Notes: a model not told the origin generated them from the sequence alone. 46,809 nucleotides of DNA from Pseudomonadota bacterium (GCA_030673265.1 DAOVJK010000001.1:1-46809); one strand, 5' to 3'. Shown: positions 8,761-17,706, numbered from the stretch's first letter. Numbers and translations are program-made.

Positions 8761-10206
8761 ATGAACCGCGATATCTATCAGGAACCCCTTGTTGGCCGTT
8801 ACACCAGTACAGAGATGCAATCTGTCTTCTCGGAAAGAAACCGCATTGAGAACTGGCGTCGCTGCTGGATAGCCCTCGCTGAGGCCCAGAATGAGCTTGG
8901 CCTTGGCGATATTGTAACCCCGGAAATGGTCGCGGAGCTTAAAGCCCATGCGAAAGACATCGATTTCGAGGTTGCTGCGGCCAAAGAAAAAGAGATCCGC
9001 CATGATGTCATGGCCCATGTTTACGCTTACGGGCAAAAATGCCCTACTGCCGAACCGATTATTCACCTGGGGGCCACCTCGCAGTTCGTGGGCTGCAATG
9101 CCGACCTTATCCTCCATAGACAAGCCTTGCGGCTGGTTAAGAAATCGTTGCTTAATGTTATCTCTAATCTGGCCGTTTTCTGTCGTAAGCACAAAGAGCT
9201 GGCTACGCTTGGCTATACGCATTACCAGCCCGCTCAGCCGACTACGGTCGGCAAGCGCCACACTCTGTATATCCAGGATCTCTTAATGGACCTGGACTAC
9301 ATTGAGGGCCTGGAGTTGCAGATCAAAGCCAGGGGTGCCAAGGGTACTGTCGGCACCCAGGCCACCTTTCTGGAGTTATTCAAGGGTGATCATAAAAAGG
9401 TTAGGGAGCTAGATGAGCTTGTTGCCTTAAAGCTCGGATTTAACGATGTTTTCCACGTTACCGGCCAGACATATACTCGCAAGCTCGATATGAAAATAGG
9501 GGAAACAATGGCCGGCATTGGTTCGTCGGCCCACAAATTTGCCGTCGACCTTCGTCTTCTTTCCAACCTCAAGGTCCAGGAAGAGCCTTTTGCCAAAAAG
9601 CAAGTTGGTAGTTCCGCTATGGCTTACAAGCGCAATCCTATGCGCTCTGAGCGCATGACCGGCCTGGCCCGCAAGCTGATGGGCCTGTCCGCTGATTTTG
9701 CCGCAACCTTTGCTAATCACTGGTTTGAGCGCACCCTTGACGATTCGGCCATCAGACGGATGGACATCCCTCAGGCCTTTTTGCTAACCGATGCGGTGTT
9801 AAAGTTATACCTTAACATTACCAGTGATATGGTTGTTTTTCCTAAACAAATAAGCAAACACCTCCTCCAAGAGCTACCTTTTATGGCCACAGAGAAGATC
9901 CTTATGGCCAGTGTTGAACGCGGCAAGAGTCGCCAGGAAATGCATGAGGTCGTTAAGGTTCATTCGGTTGCCGCAGGCCGTGTCGTAAAAGAGGAAGGTC
10001 TCGACAACGATCTCCTTAAAAGACTGGCTGATGACGAGGCTATCCCCTTTTCCCAGGAGGAATTGGCTGAATTGGTCGGTGATGGCAGTGAATTTACCGG
10101 TCGAGCCAGCGCCCAAACCGATGAATATCTCGATGAGGTCGTTGTCCCCTGCCTGGACAGATACAAAGATCTTTTAGGCGGCATTGACAGCTCACTTTCG
10201 GTCTAA
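8761..10206 (+). CDS. purB: Adenylosuccinate lyase PurB
   Basis: Catalyses two fumarate-releasing steps of purine synthesis (SAICAR to AICAR, adenylosuccinate to AMP). The 481-residue length matches the longer PurB type. The superfamily signature GSSAMAYKRNPMRSE lies near residue 281, with the HLGATSQFVG segment near 100 and TLGYTHYQPAQPT near 155 containing the catalytic His. SD AGGAG lies 5 bases before the ATG. Its TAA overlaps by one base with the ATG of the DUF4911 gene, so the two are coupled. The 222 bp before it presumably carry a promoter; I saw no recognisable purine riboswitch. Confidence 0.96.
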   Translation: MNRDIYQEPLVGRYTSTEMQSVFSERNRIENWRRCWIALAEAQNELGLGDIVTPEMVAELKAHAKDIDFEVAAAKEKEIRHDVMAHVYAYGQKCPTAEPIIHLGATSQFVGCNADLILHRQALRLVKKSLLNVISNLAVFCRKHKELATLGYTHYQPAQPTTVGKRHTLYIQDLLMDLDYIEGLELQIKARGAKGTVGTQATFLELFKGDHKKVRELDELVALKLGFNDVFHVTGQTYTRKLDMKIGETMAGIGSSAHKFAVDLRLLSNLKVQEEPFAKKQVGSSAMAYKRNPMRSERMTGLARKLMGLSADFAATFANHWFERTLDDSAIRRMDIPQAFLLTDAVLKLYLNITSDMVVFPKQISKHLLQELPFMATEKILMASVERGKSRQEMHEVVKVHSVAAGRVVKEEGLDNDLLKRLADDEAIPFSQEELAELVGDGSEFTGRASAQTDEYLDEVVVPCLDRYKDLLGGIDSSLSV

Positions 10207-10418
10207 TGGCTAACAAACCACCCGTGCTGGCGATATTGTATACCAGGATACCCCTTCGTAAGATCGCGCTATTGAAGTTCCTTTTAGAGGGATATGACGG
10301 GCTTGCAATACTGACAACCGTTAATCGTGAGATTGGCCTGATCTCCATACGGTATTTTCCGTCCTGTCGAGACGAATTAGTTGGCATGCTTGAATCGATC
10401 CAACCAGATCTAGTCTGA
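10206..10418 (+). CDS. DUF4911 family protein
   Basis: A 70-residue protein of the DUF4911 type, recognised from the FLLEGYDGLAILTTVNREIGL core with the characteristic Leu-Glu-Gly-Tyr-Asp-Gly. Function is unknown. Members that I recall are small cytoplasmic proteins of Desulfobacterota often next to miaB. Here the gene lies between purB (1-bp stop/start overlap) and miaB (85 bp downstream), so co-transcription is likely. The reading frame is short but the family match makes it a real gene. Confidence 0.8.
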   Translation: MANKPPVLAILYTRIPLRKIALLKFLLEGYDGLAILTTVNREIGLISIRYFPSCRDELVGMLESIQPDLV

Positions 10419-10503
10419 GCTAAACCTAGAAATAGCATTAGGTCTGTGTGTTATGTGGTTGTAGATGCGTTGAAATAACAAAAAAATAGAGAGTTTTACA
10501 GGT

Positions 10504-11841
10504 ATGAGTTTTTCCAAACAAGCATATATTGAAACCTTTGGCTGTCAGATGAACGAGCGTGACACTGAGATCATGGCTCAACTGTTAAGCCAGGCAGACT
10601 ATAATATAACTGGCGACATCGACCAGGCTGATGTCGTGGTGGTAAATACCTGTAGCATCAGAGGTAAAGCTGAGCAAAAGGCCATGAGTCTGCTTGGGCG
10701 CTTGCGATTGATTAAAAAAAAGAACCCTCGCCTGATTGTTGCGGTTACCGGTTGTGTGGCCCAACAGGAGGGATCTAAAATTCAGGCGCGCATGGGCCAC
10801 GTCGATTTGGTGGTGGGTCCCCAGTCAATCTATCGGTTGCCGGAATTAATTAAGAAAGTTGAACAGGATGGGATCAAAGCTACGGCAATCGAGCAGGCCG
10901 CTTCTTTTTCGATCCCTTCCCTCTTACCGGATTTGGCGGGGACCGCCCTACCCCACAAGCGTTTTGTTACCATCATGCAGGGTTGTAATAATTTTTGCAC
11001 CTACTGTGTTGTCCCCCATACCAGGGGCCGCGAAGTAAGCCGTTCACCTGAAGATATTATCGACGAGATTAAACACCTTGTCACCCATGGAGTTCGCGAA
11101 ATCACCCTGCTCGGCCAGAATGTCAATTCTTATGGCCTTGACCGCCAGGATGGTGATTATCCTGATTTCCCTGGTCTCCTGAGGTTGGTTGCTGCCATTC
11201 CCGGGGTGATTAGACTGCGTTTTACCACCTCAAACCCCAAGGATCTCTCCGAAGATCTTATGAAATGCTTTGCTGAGCTTGATAATCTGTGCCCCCACTT
11301 TCATCTGCCGGTCCAGTCCGGTGCCGATGCGGTCTTAAAAAAAATGAACCGAAAATATAGCATTGAGCAGTATCTGGAGAAGGTCGAGGGACTACGCAAA
11401 TACAGCCCTGATATTGCCATAACTACCGATATTATCGTTGGTTTTCCTGGTGAGACCGACGAGGAATTCGCCGCTACCATGCTTCTTCTGGAGAAAGTTC
11501 GTTACCACAGCGCCTATTCATTTAAATATTCTGATCGGCCTAATACGGTTTCGGCTGGTTTCGAGAACAAGGTTGCGGAAGATGTCAAAGCAGCCAGGCT
11601 CAGTCGCCTGCAGACCAGGCAGCAGGAAATTACCAATGAGCACTATCTTGCCTATGTCGGCCAGGTGGTGGATATTATGGTTGAGGGGGAAAGTCGCACC
11701 GGCGATGGTCAGTGGAGCGGCCGCACCGGCACAAACCATATCGTTAATTTTGCCGGTCATGTCGACATTAAGCCCGGCCAGATACTCCGAGTCAAGATAG
11801 ACGAAGCCTGTTTGCACTCTTTGCGCGGCAGCTTAATATGA
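10504..11841 (+). CDS. miaB: tRNA-2-methylthio-N6-dimethylallyladenosine synthase MiaB
   Basis: Radical SAM methylthiotransferase converting i6A37 to ms2i6A37 in tRNA, the step after MiaA. The 445 residues contain the three MTTase domains: N-terminal UPF0004 with Cys in FGCQMNERD, NTCSIR and GCVAQQ (auxiliary cluster ligands), the radical SAM motif CNNFCTYC near 161-168 followed by VVPHTRGRE, and a C-terminal TRAM domain. All six cluster cysteines are present. GREVSRSPEDI favours MiaB over RimO/MtaB. It belongs to the purB-DUF4911-miaB-PHP run. Confidence 0.96.
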   Translation: MSFSKQAYIETFGCQMNERDTEIMAQLLSQADYNITGDIDQADVVVVNTCSIRGKAEQKAMSLLGRLRLIKKKNPRLIVAVTGCVAQQEGSKIQARMGHVDLVVGPQSIYRLPELIKKVEQDGIKATAIEQAASFSIPSLLPDLAGTALPHKRFVTIMQGCNNFCTYCVVPHTRGREVSRSPEDIIDEIKHLVTHGVREITLLGQNVNSYGLDRQDGDYPDFPGLLRLVAAIPGVIRLRFTTSNPKDLSEDLMKCFAELDNLCPHFHLPVQSGADAVLKKMNRKYSIEQYLEKVEGLRKYSPDIAITTDIIVGFPGETDEEFAATMLLLEKVRYHSAYSFKYSDRPNTVSAGFENKVAEDVKAARLSRLQTRQQEITNEHYLAYVGQVVDIMVEGESRTGDGQWSGRTGTNHIVNFAGHVDIKPGQILRVKIDEACLHSLRGSLI

Positions 11842-11892
11842 GGTAATCTGTTCTAAAAGGATTATCTTAAAACTGTTTAAAAGGAAATCAGC

Positions 11893-12540
11893 ATGATTGA
11901 TCTACACACCCATACCTTTTTCAGTGATGGTGAGCTGGTCCCGGCCGAGCATCTACGCCGGGTTGAAGTCATGGGCTATGAAGCCGTGGCAATTACGGAC
12001 CACGCCGATTCTTCAAATATGGATTGGATCATTCCCCGAATAGTTCAAGCCGCCAGTGACCTCAACCTTTATTCAAAGACCTTGCTAATCCCCGGCATTG
12101 AATTGACCCATGTGCCGCCTGAAATGTTTGCCGATCTTACCGCCAAGGCCCGCCAGCTTGGCGCTATAATTGTCGTTGCCCATGGTGAGACACCGGTTGA
12201 GCCAGTGCGGTCCGGAACCAACCGAGCGGCCATCGAGGCCGGCGTCGATATCCTTTCCCACCCCGGTTTAATAACAAAAGAGGATGCAGAATCGGCTGCC
12301 AGCAAAGGAGTTTTCCTGGAACTTTCCGGTCGCAAAGGTCATTCCCTGACCAACGGTCATGTGGCAAAAATGGCCCAGGAGACTAGCGCCTTACTGGCCG
12401 TTAATGCCGACGCCCACGGTCCCGGTGATTTTCTGACCGCTAAAATGGCCGAGACAGTTGCTTTTGGTGCGGGAATTAGCGCTGAGAGGTACGCGCAAAT
12501 AAGAAAAGACATGGCTGAGTTGGTTGGTAGGGCGGGCTGA
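11893..12540 (+). CDS. PHP-domain metal-dependent phosphoesterase (histidinol phosphatase type)
   Basis: A 215-residue PHP-fold hydrolase. Metal-binding motifs are HTHTFFSDG near residue 4, ITDHAD near 36, VAHGE near 96, SHPG near 118, and the C-terminal NADAHGPGDF near 176. It lacks polymerase or exonuclease domains. Family members include histidinol phosphate phosphatases and nucleotide phosphoesterases; substrate cannot be read from sequence. AAGGA lies 9 bases upstream of the ATG. It follows miaB by about 50 bp in the same direction and converges with the next gene. Confidence 0.88.
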   Translation: MIDLHTHTFFSDGELVPAEHLRRVEVMGYEAVAITDHADSSNMDWIIPRIVQAASDLNLYSKTLLIPGIELTHVPPEMFADLTAKARQLGAIIVVAHGETPVEPVRSGTNRAAIEAGVDILSHPGLITKEDAESAASKGVFLELSGRKGHSLTNGHVAKMAQETSALLAVNADAHGPGDFLTAKMAETVAFGAGISAERYAQIRKDMAELVGRAG

Positions 12541-12622
12541 GACAACCCGGGGCTTGCCGAAACCGGCAGCCAGAGTAGTTAATATTACAGGAAATTTTCA
12601 GAAGGAGAGACAGTTTGTGTTT

Positions 12623-12958
12623 TTAAGAGCAGACGCAAGAATATGGGGTTAGAAAAAACATGCAAATTCCCAGGACCAACAGAGCAGAAGAAAACAGACA
12701 TAACGTAAGAAGCTTGGTCGAACCTTTATGCCCTATACCCTCTTTGCAGGGGTTATCTACATGTATCTCTATCCCCGAGACCAAACCTATAAGGGCCAGG
12801 GAAAAACTAAACATAACCATATCTTGATTGTTTGAGAGCAAGAGTTCCCCGCTTTCCAGATAACCCCAAACAATCGGCAAGAGCAACAACCAGCTGCCAA
12901 ATGAACCGACCAATGTCATTCGCTTCGCCCATATACGGTTGTGTTCTAATTTCACCAT
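12623..12958 (-). CDS. Small three-helix membrane protein, unknown
   Basis: I do not recognise this protein. From the ATG at 12958 (GGAG 10 bases upstream) it has 111 residues; the frame could extend to 13000 but without an RBS. It begins with a basic amphipathic segment (VKLEHNRIWAKRM) followed by three hydrophobic segments, roughly residues 17-33, 47-65 and 82-104, and ends with two cysteines in SCVCS. A loop with HVDNPCKEG lies between helices 2 and 3. It stands alone, converging with the PHP gene. Real gene status is moderate. Confidence 0.5.
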   Translation of the reverse strand: MVKLEHNRIWAKRMTLVGSFGSWLLLLPIVWGYLESGELLLSNNQDMVMFSFSLALIGLVSGIEIHVDNPCKEGIGHKGSTKLLTLCLFSSALLVLGICMFFLTPYSCVCS

Positions 12959-13223
12959 GGCTAATGGCTCCGTTTTTTTGTAATTTAACTCCAACAACAT
13001 ACTAATGGTTTTATGTCGTCGTCGTCAATGCGGGTATTCATGTATTATTAAGTAGGTTTCTCCCTCTACCCTGAGATGAAAGATGTTTGTGTTTGCGAAT
13101 GGAAATCTTGGAAAAAACAGAGTTTAGGACAAGTTAGGCGGGAATTGGCCTAGTGCGGAACTGCTTTGAACTTTTAGAGTACTCCAGATATTTCACAAAC
13201 CAGCATGGGCCAATGTCGTCTGG

Positions 13224-13448
13224 TTAAAAGGAGTCAAATGATTTTCCCCTGGAAATTCTGTTAACCACCTGGTTAACATCGGCCAGGCATCAGCGACATT
13301 TTGGATTTGTTGCGGCGCACTGGCAGTTACCAGCCTTTTTCTCAGGCGCTATCCTCTCCCTGATCAGGGATTGACCGTTTTTTTGATAATCATTGCGAAT
13401 ATCATCTTCGCTATAACCGAAGCAATAACAGATAAGAGTGGCACTCAT
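13224..13448 (-). CDS. CopZ/BFD-like [2Fe-2S] protein, probable selenoprotein (UGA at 13290-13292)
   Basis: The conventional frame stops at TGA 13290-13292, but continuing it restores a known motif. From the ATG at 13448 the frame reads C7-Y-C9, a helical middle, C42-Q-C44, then NPKCR-UGA-CLADV, where CopZ-type [2Fe-2S] domains have NPxGRCC; the UGA takes the place of the first Cys of the CC pair. With Sec53 the product is 74 residues ending at TAA 13224. Twelve bases after the UGA lies an inverted repeat GTTAACC-AGGT-GGTTAAC, whose AGGU loop starts 19 bases after the codon, as expected for a bacterial SECIS. The zinc-finger ORF stops 4 bases before this ATG. Family members deliver Cu or are bacterioferritin-associated. 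If UGA is a stop, the protein is 52 residues and lacks one cluster ligand motif. Confidence 0.72.
13259..13278 (-). promoter_or_regulatory. SECIS-like hairpin after the UGA
   Basis: Perfect 8-bp stem (TGTTAACC / GGTTAACA on the minus strand) closing an AGGU tetraloop. It lies inside the reading-frame extension, at the distance from the UGA (loop begins 19 bases after it) typical of bacterial selenocysteine insertion elements, with G among the first two loop bases. Recognition by SelB is inference. Confidence 0.6.
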
Positions 13449-13452
13449 GGCT

Positions 13453-13644
13453 TTATTTGCTCTTCTTAGTCCTGGAGAGATCAGTTTTGTTTTTTGATTC
13501 TTCGGTGCGGACTTCGCCCAGGACATAGCCCCGTCCGGAGCATTCGGGACACTCCTAGCAGGAGATCAGAAATCGGCTCACCCCTTTGAAAAAACTTGTC
13601 TGGCCAGACCCGCCGCATCCTTTACAGGTTATATGGTATTTCAT
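13453..13644 (-). pseudogene. DnaJ-type zinc-finger small ORF with in-frame TAG
   Basis: Reading from ATG 13644 gives a 63-codon frame with two CxxCxGxG motifs, CKGCGGSG (codons 7-14) and CPECSGRG (codons 32-39), the layout of a DnaJ-type zinc finger. Codon 30, between them, is TAG (13555-13557), giving ...FLISC-stop-ECPEC. The frame then runs to TAA 13453-13455, ending only 4 bases before the start of the [2Fe-2S] gene, and starts 45 bases after the RND gene stop, so it looks like a genuine operon member. The TAG could be a nonsense mutation, a sequencing error, suppression, or pyrrolysine. I list it as a pseudogene only because the last options are unproven. Confidence 0.55.
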
Positions 13645-13689
13645 CTATTTGCCACTCTGCAAAATTTATCAGCAATGATTTTTATCATT

Positions 13690-16167
13690 TCAGATCAACC
13701 CTTCCCGGCCCAGGGGTTTACATAACACCAGCAGCTTCGGCAATAGGGTAAGGTCGCCAAGAAGGGCGACCAGCATCGCGAACCCGGTAAACAGGCCGAA
13801 ATAGATGGTCGGGATAAAGTTTGACATAACCAGGATTGAGAAGCCGATAGTAATCGTTATCGTAGTATAAAATATGGCTCGGCCGATACTACGATGGCAG
13901 CGGTTCATTGTCGCAAGATAGTTGCGATCCAAGGGGAACTCCTTCTGAAAGCGATGGATATAGTGGATGGTATCATCCACCGAAATGCCGATGGTAATTG
14001 AAGCGATGGTGATCGTCATCATGTCGAGGGAAATATCCAGCCAGCCCATGAGTCCCAGCACCATCGCCACCGGCAGAATGTTTTTTGCAATGGCAATCAG
14101 GGCCAGATAGACGGAGCGAAATAGGATCAAGAACATTACCGCAATTCCCAGGAAAACCATCCCGATGGTCATGATTTGCGATTTGAACAGACTATCCAGC
14201 ATATTATTGTAGAGGATATACATGTTGGTGAAATGAATCTGTTCTTCGGCCAGGCCCATCTCCCCAACCAGAAAATTCTTGATATTGGCTAATAATTTTT
14301 TCTGGCCAAGCTGCTGGCCTGACTCGATTATCCGCATCGTGAAACGGGCCTGGGTGATATCTTCCGCAACATAGGGATTGACCAGCATTTCTCTGATATC
14401 TGCCGGGATTTTTTTATGGAGAATGGCCAGTTCATAATTTTCGAGTGGGATATTGTCGTTAAGCCGGCTGGTGATCTTCCCCAGAGTGGCCAGGGAGATA
14501 ACCTCGCCGGTCTCGGGCAATGCATCAAGATAGTCGTGGATTGCCTCAATCTCTTCCATGGTATAGACGTCGGCAAACCATTTTGCCTCAACATCCTCAC
14601 CATTATCATCCTCAAAAAACTCTTCTTCCTCGAAGTTGTTTGTTTCCCCAAACTTGAAATCGATCACCAGATCAAGTGGAGTGGTACCCCCTAATTTGCG
14701 GTCAATAAGACTCATACCTTGAAAAATCTCGGTTTTTTCGCGGAAATAATCGATAAATCGATTGTCAACCTTGAGCCTGGCGATACCAATCCCGCTGATT
14801 ATGGTCAGAATCAGACCCATAATTATGATCTTGTCGCCATGGTGCTCCGTTATCCTGGCGAAGACCATGGTGAACGGATTGCTAAAATCTTCACCGGCCC
14901 CGGACGTATCCTTGTTGAGCAGACAAACCGAAGCCGGGAATAAAAGGAAGGCCAGGGTGAAGGAGACAATCAGGCCAATACTCATCATTACGCCGAAATC
15001 GATAACCGGTCTGATGCCGCTGACTACCAGGGAAATGAAGGCGACCGCCGTGGTCAGGGCGGTATAGAAACAGGGCCTGGCAATGGTCTGAACCGTTAAC
15101 AGGACCAGATATCGTTGATTTACTTCGGGGTTACGGGCATGAATTTCCAGATAGCGCTCGATCAGGTGAATAGTCAGGGCCATGGTCAGAATCAGCATTA
15201 AGGAGATAAAGTTGGAAGAGATGACAGTGACCCGCCAATCCATCATCCCGAGTAAACCGATCATGGTCACAACTGCTGCGCCACAGCAGAGCAGAGACAA
15301 GGCCACCCAGCGGGGTTTGCGAAAGATAACACTCAGGGTAATAACCAAAAAGATAAACACTCCAACTCCGAAAACCAGCAAATCATTCTCTATAAAGGCG
15401 ATCATGTCGGTAGTGATCATCGGAACCCCGCCCAGATAGAGATCAGCGTGCTCCCGGTGATTGCCGATAATCTGTCGTACATCTTCAACCAGCCTGTTTT
15501 CTTCATTTTGGAGTCTGGTCAGGTTGAGCCGGTAGGCCGCTGAGACTTCATCGAACTCAACGGTCTCTTGTCCGGATAGTTGTCCTAGAGACTTTTTCTC
15601 TCGTAATTTATAGCGCCTGGCCAGCAGGTTTCGGTAGACCTGATTGATAGGGAGGTTGACCAAGAGTGCAGTGGTTCGACCATCCTCACTGAGCAGACGG
15701 CCTTTATAAAGAGGGTTTTCAGTAAGCTCGTTGATGACCGTTTGTTTATCTAACCCTGATTTCTCCAAGGTCTGCAATTTGTCTTTATTGGCTATATCCG
15801 AAAGAGAGATACCGGTACTGACTATCAGGGGCACATCAAGAATGGTCGTGACCGAGTCAACTCCATCTAGTTGCTTTAACTCGTTCCTGAGTTCCTTAAG
15901 ATCGGCAAGGGTCTCGGTCGCAAAAAGATCGGTGTGGGCCGTATATGTAATAACCAAGATCTCAGCGGTTTCGTATCGTTCTGAGATAAGTCGATGATAA
16001 TAGAGGTCGGCATCGTTTTCGAGAACCAGCGAGTCGCCCGAGGCATCCAGCTTGAAATCCGGGATATGCCAGGCAAAGAAACCAACCACAGCCAGGGTAA
16101 CGATGATGGTTACGATCGGCCTCTTCAAGACCAGGGAGTCGTATATGGTTGAAATATTTTTTTTCAC
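13690..16167 (-). CDS. RND/MMPL-family exporter
   Basis: Large RND superfamily permease of the MMPL / 'predicted exporter' type. I place the start at GTG 16167 (825 residues) because the 54 codons upstream begin with TTG and have no membrane-protein character, while KKNISTIYDSLVLKRP leads directly into TM1, as in relatives. Topology is the usual TM1, large periplasmic loop, five or six helices with a sterol-sensing-like core, second periplasmic loop, then TM7-12 ending in LLGDLTLLPKLLVLC. GISVDDTIHYIHR near residue 745 marks the conserved proton-relay helix. The second loop carries an acidic patch (EEEEFFEDD). No membrane-fusion or TolC partner is adjacent, so substrate is unknown; lipid/hopanoid-like export is one family role. 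Confidence 0.85.
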   Translation of the reverse strand: MKKNISTIYDSLVLKRPIVTIIVTLAVVGFFAWHIPDFKLDASGDSLVLENDADLYYHRLISERYETAEILVITYTAHTDLFATETLADLKELRNELKQLDGVDSVTTILDVPLIVSTGISLSDIANKDKLQTLEKSGLDKQTVINELTENPLYKGRLLSEDGRTTALLVNLPINQVYRNLLARRYKLREKKSLGQLSGQETVEFDEVSAAYRLNLTRLQNEENRLVEDVRQIIGNHREHADLYLGGVPMITTDMIAFIENDLLVFGVGVFIFLVITLSVIFRKPRWVALSLLCCGAAVVTMIGLLGMMDWRVTVISSNFISLMLILTMALTIHLIERYLEIHARNPEVNQRYLVLLTVQTIARPCFYTALTTAVAFISLVVSGIRPVIDFGVMMSIGLIVSFTLAFLLFPASVCLLNKDTSGAGEDFSNPFTMVFARITEHHGDKIIIMGLILTIISGIGIARLKVDNRFIDYFREKTEIFQGMSLIDRKLGGTTPLDLVIDFKFGETNNFEEEEFFEDDNGEDVEAKWFADVYTMEEIEAIHDYLDALPETGEVISLATLGKITSRLNDNIPLENYELAILHKKIPADIREMLVNPYVAEDITQARFTMRIIESGQQLGQKKLLANIKNFLVGEMGLAEEQIHFTNMYILYNNMLDSLFKSQIMTIGMVFLGIAVMFLILFRSVYLALIAIAKNILPVAMVLGLMGWLDISLDMMTITIASITIGISVDDTIHYIHRFQKEFPLDRNYLATMNRCHRSIGRAIFYTTITITIGFSILVMSNFIPTIYFGLFTGFAMLVALLGDLTLLPKLLVLCKPLGREGLI

Positions 16168-16356
16168 GTGTGTCTTGCCGCCCGGATAAATTAGCAGGTT
16201 AATGCAATTATTGTATAACAGATCAGTTGGAAATAAAAGTCGCACCCCCCCTGCCCTTCTTACCTCCTGAATGGAGTTGTAAACTTGGTCAAGGATTTGC
16301 TGTAAGCATTGTTGTCGAATTAAACCCAACAGACTTTACAGAGATTTTCTGCATGT

Positions 16357-16402
16357 AAAAAAAAGGAAAGGCCGATATCCCAAAGATGGATATCGGCCTT
16401 TT
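16357..16402 (-). terminator. Rho-independent terminator after the HD-GYP gene
   Basis: A 14-bp perfect stem (arms 16367-16380 and 16388-16401, GGCCGATATCC core) with a 7-nt loop, followed on the minus strand by a run of eight T. It lies about 170 bp past the HD-GYP stop and separates that gene from the RND gene. Confidence 0.85.
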
Positions 16403-16493
16403 CAGAAGAAAAACTTCTCTGTCACTATTCCAGAATCAGGGGTTGTTTTGGAGGACAGTAAAAACAATGTATCATAGGATTGTAGCCTGGTAA

Positions 16494-16513
16494 ATGTGGC
16501 AAGTTGTCGCACT
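16494..16513. promoter_or_regulatory. 20-bp element, copy 1
   Basis: TGTGGCAAGTTGTCGCACTT. A near-identical sequence lies at 19055-19080 upstream of the split-Soret-like cytochrome gene; 15 of the 17 bases from GTGGCA to CGCAC agree. Its role is unknown; it could be an operator for the RND gene read on the minus strand. Confidence 0.35.
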
Positions 16514-16575
16514 TATCGGATGGAAACCAGGGGGGGGCGCAAGATATTTATTTGGGACGATAATTATCAGAGTGG

Positions 16576-17706
16576 CTAATCAACATCAACAGAGCGAGGA
16601 TCTGCAAAGTCTTGCCGTATTTTCCTGATATTTGGTAGTAAATCACGAAAACAATCATACATTTCCGGGTCAAAGTGGCTGCCACGTTTCCCATCCATAA
16701 TGGCCAGCACCTCTGCTTCATTATACGGTTTGGCACGGTACACTCTGTCGTGACATAAAGCGTCGTAAACATCAACAATAGCGACAATCCTGGCCGCCTC
16801 AGGAATGTCTTTACCGCTCAAGCCACAAGGATAGCCGGTGCCGTCCCATTTTTCATGATGACATAAAGCAATATCAACCGCCATCTGGAGGAGTGGTATA
16901 TCTGAACCACCCAAAAGAGTTGCACCTATTCGGGGGTGCTCCCTTATCACTTCAAACTCTTCAGGCGACAAGCTACACGGTTTTTGCAGGACATCATCCG
17001 GAATGCCGATCTTGCCGACATCATGCATGGGAGCACCCATCTTTATGCAGTCAATTTCTTCCTGGTCCCAGCCCAGAGCTGTAGCTATGGCAACGCTGTA
17101 TAGTCCCATCCTCTTTATATGCTCGCCGGTTTCACCATCCCGACAACCTGTCGCCGAGATCAATCGCAGGGCGATTTCTTCTTCCCTCCTGCGAACTTCG
17201 GCAGTGCGATCCCGCACCTTTTCTTCAAGGATTTTTTCATATTTATAGCTTTCCATGGCAAGACGTTTCTTTTCAAGGATATTGGCAATATTGATCAGAA
17301 ATTCATTCATGTGGAAAGGTTTGATTACATAGCCATCGGCGCCAAGAGCAAGGGCCTTTTTGGCTGTATCTCGATCATCAACCGCTGTTGCCATTACTAC
17401 CGCAAGATCTGGATATGATTGCTTTACCTGGACAAGAAGTTCGATGCCAGATCCTCCCGGCATTGTTATGTCTGAGATCAGTAACTGATAATTTTTACGT
17501 TGAAACATCTCCTGTGCGGCTGATACTCCTGTGGCAAAATCACAATCATAGCCATCTAATTTAAGCCATTCTCTAATAACTTCTCCCACCAATACCTCAT
17601 CGTCAACAACAAGGATACTCGCTTTCTTTGCAACTGCTGCACTTAACTTGGGCAGAGTTACCTCTTTGTTTGGTGAAGCATCGTTTGTTTCTATATTTTT
17701 GATCAT
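16576..17706 (-). CDS. Response regulator with HD-GYP output (probable c-di-GMP phosphodiesterase)
   Basis: 376 residues: REC domain (about 30-145) with DD at 35-36, phospho-acceptor Asp79 in LLISDITMPGG and Lys in YVIKPFH; a coiled-coil linker (LEEKVRDRTAEVRRREEE, about 160-178); then an HD-GYP domain. The catalytic motif HDVGKIGIPD and the GYP loop HHEKWDGTGYP are both intact, so c-di-GMP hydrolysis is expected. Domain order REC-HD-GYP matches RpfG. No sensor kinase is adjacent. It is apparently monocistronic, ended by the hairpin at 16357-16402. Confidence 0.92.
   Translation of the reverse strand: MIKNIETNDASPNKEVTLPKLSAAVAKKASILVVDDEVLVGEVIREWLKLDGYDCDFATGVSAAQEMFQRKNYQLLISDITMPGGSGIELLVQVKQSYPDLAVVMATAVDDRDTAKKALALGADGYVIKPFHMNEFLINIANILEKKRLAMESYKYEKILEEKVRDRTAEVRRREEEIALRLISATGCRDGETGEHIKRMGLYSVAIATALGWDQEEIDCIKMGAPMHDVGKIGIPDDVLQKPCSLSPEEFEVIREHPRIGATLLGGSDIPLLQMAVDIALCHHEKWDGTGYPCGLSGKDIPEAARIVAIVDVYDALCHDRVYRAKPYNEAEVLAIMDGKRGSHFDPEMYDCFRDLLPNIRKIRQDFADPRSVDVD

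Larger units (their letters stand above)
16168..16575. other. Intergenic region between the HD-GYP gene and the RND gene
   Basis: Contains the minus-strand terminator at 16357-16402 and a 20-bp element at 16494-16513 that recurs upstream of the split-Soret-like cytochrome gene. The segment 16168-16329 is open in frame with the RND gene but its only start is TTG. No other coding sequence is seen. Confidence 0.4.

Noticed and set aside
13290..13526. Plain 78-residue ORF from ATG 13526 as the gene
   Set aside because: The first 26 residues overlap the zinc-finger frame in another phase and carry no family similarity; the family domain starts at the ATG at 13448 and continues past the UGA.
16168..16329. 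54-codon N-terminal extension of the RND exporter
   Set aside because: It begins with TTG, has no RBS and no similarity to RND proteins; the GTG at 16167 leads into TM1.
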